DNA from: CAYHWW01 sp964360145 | Lineage (GTDB): Bacteria > Bdellovibrionota > UBA1018 > CAYHWW01 | NCBI GenBank assembly: GCA_964360145.1 | Contig: CAYHWW010000051.1 | Coordinates: 1 to 18,344 of the forward strand | Length of the DNA: 18,344 bases | Reading direction: 5' to 3' | Shown here: in pieces, positions 15,474-18,344 of the stretch | Numbering within the stretch: position 1 is the first letter of the stretch | Layout: every line of letters begins with the position of its first letter | The notes under the pieces: model-generated | The model's input: the letters and a program-made list of their open reading frames with translations, nothing else | The model's database searches: none | What the model was told of the DNA's origin: nothing | Made by a program: the position numbers and the translations under genes

Positions 15474-15537
15474 TTTTCCCCCGGTGCAGCGTACCTATCG
15501 GCGGTTTTTGCCGGGAACTTGAGGGGATTTTGCGGGT

Positions 15538-16443
15538 TTATGGGGCAGAGGCCCCGCAGATGAGGTCGTGGTAGGGGCCGGGCGCCGTGGCGATGCAGAG
15601 TGCGGCATTTGCCCCTGTGAGGGCAAGCAGCGCGAACCCTGCCGCTACGGTGATTCTTTGTGTCGTGATCAGCGTGGCTTGACCCATGCTGTAACGGGAG
15701 GCGCGGTGTTCCCCCTCGATATAACGTTCGAAAGGGAGATGGACGTTTTGAAGGCGGCGGGTCAGCATGCCGCGGAGCTGGGGGTCCTTGATCGAGGTTT
15801 GGATGCGACGAATGGATTCGTCGACAAGGTTTGGGGGGATTGATTTGAGGAATTCCCACTCGGCACGCATGGCTCCGTACTCAGTGCGATACATATCTGG
15901 CGCCGAGAAGAGCACTCTCCCGATGAGGGCCAGGGATTGTCCAATATTGGGTTTTTCCCCGAGGGTATCCCTAATTTGGATGCGGTGTTCAAGTTCGTGC
16001 GCGATGGTGACGTAAGCCGTGGCAGTGCTCCGGAGGTCTTCCGGGATCGTCAGCGAGTGGGCATTGGCCTCGTAGCGGCCGTCAGGAGAGGTCCGGATGC
16101 CATTGATGAATTCATCCATGTCAGCGCGATATCTGGCTCTGGATGCCTTGGGGATTTCCCTCAACCGGGCGTTGATATAGTAGTTCATGGCGTGCTGAAG
16201 TCGCACCGCGACAGGCCAGTATGTGTCACTGAGCAAATGATCGATCGCAATATGGTCCCCGGAGGTCAGCCGCATTGCGCCGTAGTATTCAGGTACTGCT
16301 GGCCCATGGGTCATGTAGTACGCGACTCGTCGGTAAACTGAGGCCCTCGGCGGGCAGCTACCGCTGGATGCCAAGGCAGGCCCAGCGGCCAGCAAGAGGC
16401 TCACGGCCAGGCAGAGTGTGTTTCTAGGCAAGGGAGTCCCCAT
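15538..16443 (-). CDS. Exported putative zinc metalloprotease with C-terminal membrane anchor
   Basis: The 301-residue protein starts with a signal peptide (hydrophobic LCLAVSLLLAAGPALA, cleavage likely after Ala25, ALA|SS). In the centre lies TIAHELEHRIQ, an HExxH zincin motif (His149, Glu150, His153). Downstream, RTEYGAMRAEWEFL offers Glu188 or Glu195 as third zinc ligand, as in gluzincins. Residues about 264-286 form a hydrophobic segment near the C-terminus, so the catalytic part is predicted in the periplasm, tethered to the inner membrane. Cysteines at 30, 283 and 296 flank the mature ends. I do not recognise the family. An in-frame GTG at 16446 is an alternative start. It is downstream of another exported-protein gene on the same strand. 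Confidence 0.7.
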   Translation of the reverse strand: MGTPLPRNTLCLAVSLLLAAGPALASSGSCPPRASVYRRVAYYMTHGPAVPEYYGAMRLTSGDHIAIDHLLSDTYWPVAVRLQHAMNYYINARLREIPKASRARYRADMDEFINGIRTSPDGRYEANAHSLTIPEDLRSTATAYVTIAHELEHRIQIRDTLGEKPNIGQSLALIGRVLFSAPDMYRTEYGAMRAEWEFLKSIPPNLVDESIRRIQTSIKDPQLRGMLTRRLQNVHLPFERYIEGEHRASRYSMGQATLITTQRITVAAGFALLALTGANAALCIATAPGPYHDLICGASAP

Positions 16444-16537
16444 CACTGGCTTTTCGGCTTGGGGCTACGGGGTGCCGATGGGCAAATTTTGCGGGTTTTG
16501 CAGTTTTTCCCAATCAAGCCGACAACGATACCGTTGA

Positions 16538-16549
16538 TTATCATGATAA
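16538..16549. repeat. 12-bp perfect palindrome between exported-protein genes
   Basis: TTATCATGATAA reads the same on both strands. It lies in the 166-bp gap upstream of the metalloprotease gene and downstream of the next gene's stop. It could be a regulator site, or chance. Confidence 0.3.
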
Positions 16550-16609
16550 ACAGCGGTGGTATTGTTGTACAGATTTCCAGAGGAAATCCAAAAACGTCGA
16601 AAAAGGCCT

Positions 16610-17323
16610 TTATAACTGGGCGGGAAACCGATCCCCATAAAAGGCGCGCATCGCTGAAATCTCGTCCTCGGTGAGCATATCTCCTGCCGTACGCATTTCG
16701 ATGCTTTCTTTACCGTTGAGAAGCGCAACACTGATGACTTCGCCGTAGGATTCAGTGGAGATCGCGGTCACCCGGCCCACCGTACCCAGGGTCAAAACCC
16801 GGTTGTGCCCTGTGAAGACGATGTCGCCGATATTGCATAAGCCCCGTGACCGCGCGTCGGCGGCGATCTTGGGCGGCTGGGGTTTCTTTTGGAGGGGCGG
16901 CGTGGAGGAGGCCGTTATGACGATGCTCCGGTGCCTGATGTCGCTCCAATAAAAATACCCGATATGGCCGGATTCGATTTGTTTGACCTTCAGCGATAGG
17001 GCTCCGATTTCAGCCAAGTGTCGCAGATGATCTAAAATCTCATAGCGCTCCCCGGGGATGGCGATATGGCAAGGGTCCATGGCGGCCCCAGGCTGTTGCA
17101 TCAGCAGGCAGCCGTTGATGTCCTGAAATGCCCATTTCTTCGCCGCGATGATCTCAATGATGGTGCCTGGCGTTGCTTGTTCCCGATTTCTCAGGGGCGC
17201 GCCACCAAGGGTCGCAGCGCAGGCGGCTGCCTTCTTGCGGGGGGCGGCATGTGCAACGACGGGCGAAAGCACTGACAATGAAAGAACGATCACCGCTAAA
17301 CGCTGGAGCCCCCTGTACTTCAT
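16610..17323 (-). CDS. Exported two-part protein of unknown function
   Basis: The 237-residue protein has a signal peptide (basic start, hydrophobic LAVIVLSLSVLSPVV, cleavage likely at AHA|AP near residue 26). The first part (about 50-138) holds an IPGERYEIL stretch and hydrophobic beta-rich segments ending HIGYFYWSDIRHRSIVITA. A proline/lysine-rich linker (about 142-153) leads to a second part (about 160-200), GDIVFTGHNR, then LGTVGRVTAIS and GEVISVALLNGK. That alternation looks like a small SH3/KOW-type barrel and is followed by a helical end. Cysteines near 35, 72, 85 and 163 could form disulfides. AAGGGAG precedes both GTG 17326 and ATG 17323. I do not recognise the family and give no function. 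Confidence 0.65.
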   Translation of the reverse strand: MKYRGLQRLAVIVLSLSVLSPVVAHAAPRKKAAACAATLGGAPLRNREQATPGTIIEIIAAKKWAFQDINGCLLMQQPGAAMDPCHIAIPGERYEILDHLRHLAEIGALSLKVKQIESGHIGYFYWSDIRHRSIVITASSTPPLQKKPQPPKIAADARSRGLCNIGDIVFTGHNRVLTLGTVGRVTAISTESYGEVISVALLNGKESIEMRTAGDMLTEDEISAMRAFYGDRFPAQL

Positions 17324-17375
17324 CACCGATTACTCCCTTGAGCGGGGCTTGTAGCAGGATGGATCATGGATTGCC

Positions 17376-17394
17376 AGGGTCGCAATCAGACCCT
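17376..17394. repeat. Hairpin after the small exported-protein gene
   Basis: AGGGTC (17376-17381) and GACCCT (17389-17394) form a 6-bp perfect stem with a 7-nt loop in the gap downstream of the 17446-17943 gene. No U-tract follows on the minus strand, so a classical terminator is doubtful. Confidence 0.35.
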
Positions 17395-17445
17395 ATCTGG
17401 CAGCCTCACTCGAAGGAATAACCTTATAGGGGGTAAACGCCTGTT

Positions 17446-17943
17446 CTATCTTGAAACCAGATTATCAGCACAGCGGGGCAACCTTACGTTCTCAAGCCAC
17501 CTTGGTTTCATAGAAATAGGACTTGCATGATAAAAAGCTAAACTACCTGCTTTTTGATCTTTGCGAGATGGAATGGAAATGATCCCACCGGCATGGGGAC
17601 TCACAATCCGAATATAGCCATCTTCATCATGGGTAATGCTAAGAGTTTTCAGACGCCTCAGCTGACCCAGTTTCTGCCCTATATATACTCTAAAACTAGA
17701 AAGCTCTTTTGATTGAGAGGCGTCAATATAAACAAAAAGATCAGGGTCCCCTTGGTACCGAACCGTATATCGGCCCCCAGGAATAGCGTCTGCAAAACTG
17801 TTACCTTTTGCCTTGAAAAAATACATGGGAACTCGATTGTTTTTAGCTTTTGCTGCATGACAGTCTGCTGGAAAACCAGTTTCCAACGCCATAATAGCGA
17901 GGCCTATTGCAAATACAGAATTACGAAAAGACACTTTAATCAT
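17446..17943 (-). CDS. Small exported protein of unknown function
   Basis: The 165-residue protein has a signal peptide (VFAIGLAIMALETGF; cleavage likely near CHA|AK, residue 30). The mature part has short beta-rich stretches, IPGGRYTVRYQGDPDLFVYID and LKTLSITHDEDGYIRIVS, with no catalytic motif that I can see. A weak resemblance to the neighbour's first part (IPG-x-RY, then a GY plus beta strand) suggests possible distant paralogy. GAGGGGG lies about 6 nt before the ATG, which fixes the start. The base composition is visibly less GC-rich than the housekeeping genes. A candidate promoter lies upstream. The function is unknown. Confidence 0.65.
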   Translation of the reverse strand: MIKVSFRNSVFAIGLAIMALETGFPADCHAAKAKNNRVPMYFFKAKGNSFADAIPGGRYTVRYQGDPDLFVYIDASQSKELSSFRVYIGQKLGQLRRLKTLSITHDEDGYIRIVSPHAGGIISIPSRKDQKAGSLAFYHASPISMKPRWLENVRLPRCADNLVSR

Positions 17944-17949
17944 CCACAA

Positions 17950-18344
17950 CCCCCTCTACTGAATCTGTTGGAGAAGCCACGCTCATGTATTGCGCATCGC
18001 ATCAAGAGTCAAGCCGGTAAACCAAAAAGGTGACAACTCACTCGCTCACTGAGCAAATCTCTACAGAGCGTGCCCGTACCCGCCAGCCGTGCGTAACTCA
18101 AGGTGCTGACTTTTAGGTGGCACCCACTCGGATGAACAGATCGCCAGAGACCTACCCAATAGCGTTAAGCCAAGCACACCAAATCTGGGCCTGTTCAAAA
18201 GGGTACTAACTTTTTTACCTAGTCATCAATGTGACGTAAAGTCTACAGGCCGTCCTATAAACCTTTCACAGTGCAAAATAGCACCGATTCTTTAGTAACT
18301 AAAATGTATTTACATGCCCGATCCTGGTCGTGAATGACGCGCTC
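17950..18344. other. Non-coding, AT-richer stretch at right edge
   Basis: Beyond the putative promoter (17984-18012) I find no credible gene, tRNA or terminator in this stretch. A short odd palindrome, TTTAGTAACTAAA (18291-18303), is present. The composition is less GC-rich than the rest of the window. A gene beginning beyond the edge is possible. Confidence 0.6.
17984..18012 (-). promoter_or_regulatory. Putative promoter of the small exported-protein gene
   Basis: On the minus strand TTGACT (18012-18007) is followed after 17 nt by TACATG (17989-17984). The -35 is 5/6 and the -10 is 3/6 to consensus. It ends about 40 nt before the start codon at 17943, a normal distance. Confidence 0.4.

Noticed and set aside
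15527..16498. Direct repeat ATTTTGCGGGTTT near two gene ends
   Set aside because: A 13-bp match is expected by chance in a window this size and there is no third copy or flanking structure.
16465..16731. Small minus-strand frame in the gap and start of the next gene
   Set aside because: No motif or convincing ribosome site, and half of it overlaps the exported-protein gene in another frame.
1..18344. CRISPR array, prophage, transposon, toxin-antitoxin or tRNA genes
   Set aside because: I saw no spaced direct repeats, integrase or transposase motifs, paired small toxin-antitoxin genes, or tRNA-like cloverleaf sequence.

Overview
The window is a GC-rich, densely packed bacterial chromosome segment that carries two large housekeeping clusters, both read on the minus strand, with accessory genes at each edge. 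Gene order, protein style, the HNH-family fragment at the left edge, an SGGIDS-type glutamine-dependent NadE, a PheS with a four-cysteine insert and an apparent AUC start codon on infC all fit a Gram-negative from the former Deltaproteobacteria (Bdellovibrionota or Myxococcota type). This placement is inference, since no rRNA gene is present.

Layout from left to right. Positions 1-152 hold the N-terminal part of an HNH-endonuclease-family gene that runs off the left edge and has no normal start codon. A plus-strand GshB-like ATP-grasp gene (332-1270) converges on the translation cluster. That cluster reads right to left as infC, rpmI, rplT, pheS, pheT, ihfA and a MerR-type regulator (6845 down to 1259). 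The order infC-rpmI-rplT-pheST-ihfA is the classical proteobacterial one, but thrS is not in front of infC; nadE and ndk lie upstream instead.

nadE (8782-6923) follows ndk by 13 bp. A plus-strand 2-oxoglutarate/iron oxygenase-family gene (9346-9960) sits between ndk and the TCA-cycle operon icd-mdh-sucC-sucD (14393 down to 10095). The operon's genes are 18 bp apart, overlapping by 1 base (TGATG), and 7 bp apart. Together Icd, Mdh and succinyl-CoA synthetase cover three TCA steps, and Ndk can equilibrate the nucleoside triphosphates they make. A divergent alpha/beta hydrolase (14471-15412) follows.

The right quarter holds three minus-strand genes for exported proteins of unknown role: a HELEH putative metalloprotease with a C-terminal membrane anchor, a two-part cysteine-containing protein, and a small signal-peptide protein. 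There is also a possible 25-residue membrane peptide and about 400 bp of AT-richer non-coding DNA. This region is the most plausible place for undescribed biology. I did not find a complete defence, CRISPR or mobile system. The sequence-level highlights are the infC AUC start with its promoter-overlapping palindrome, the diverged active-site loops of the GshB-like enzyme, and the exported metalloprotease cluster.
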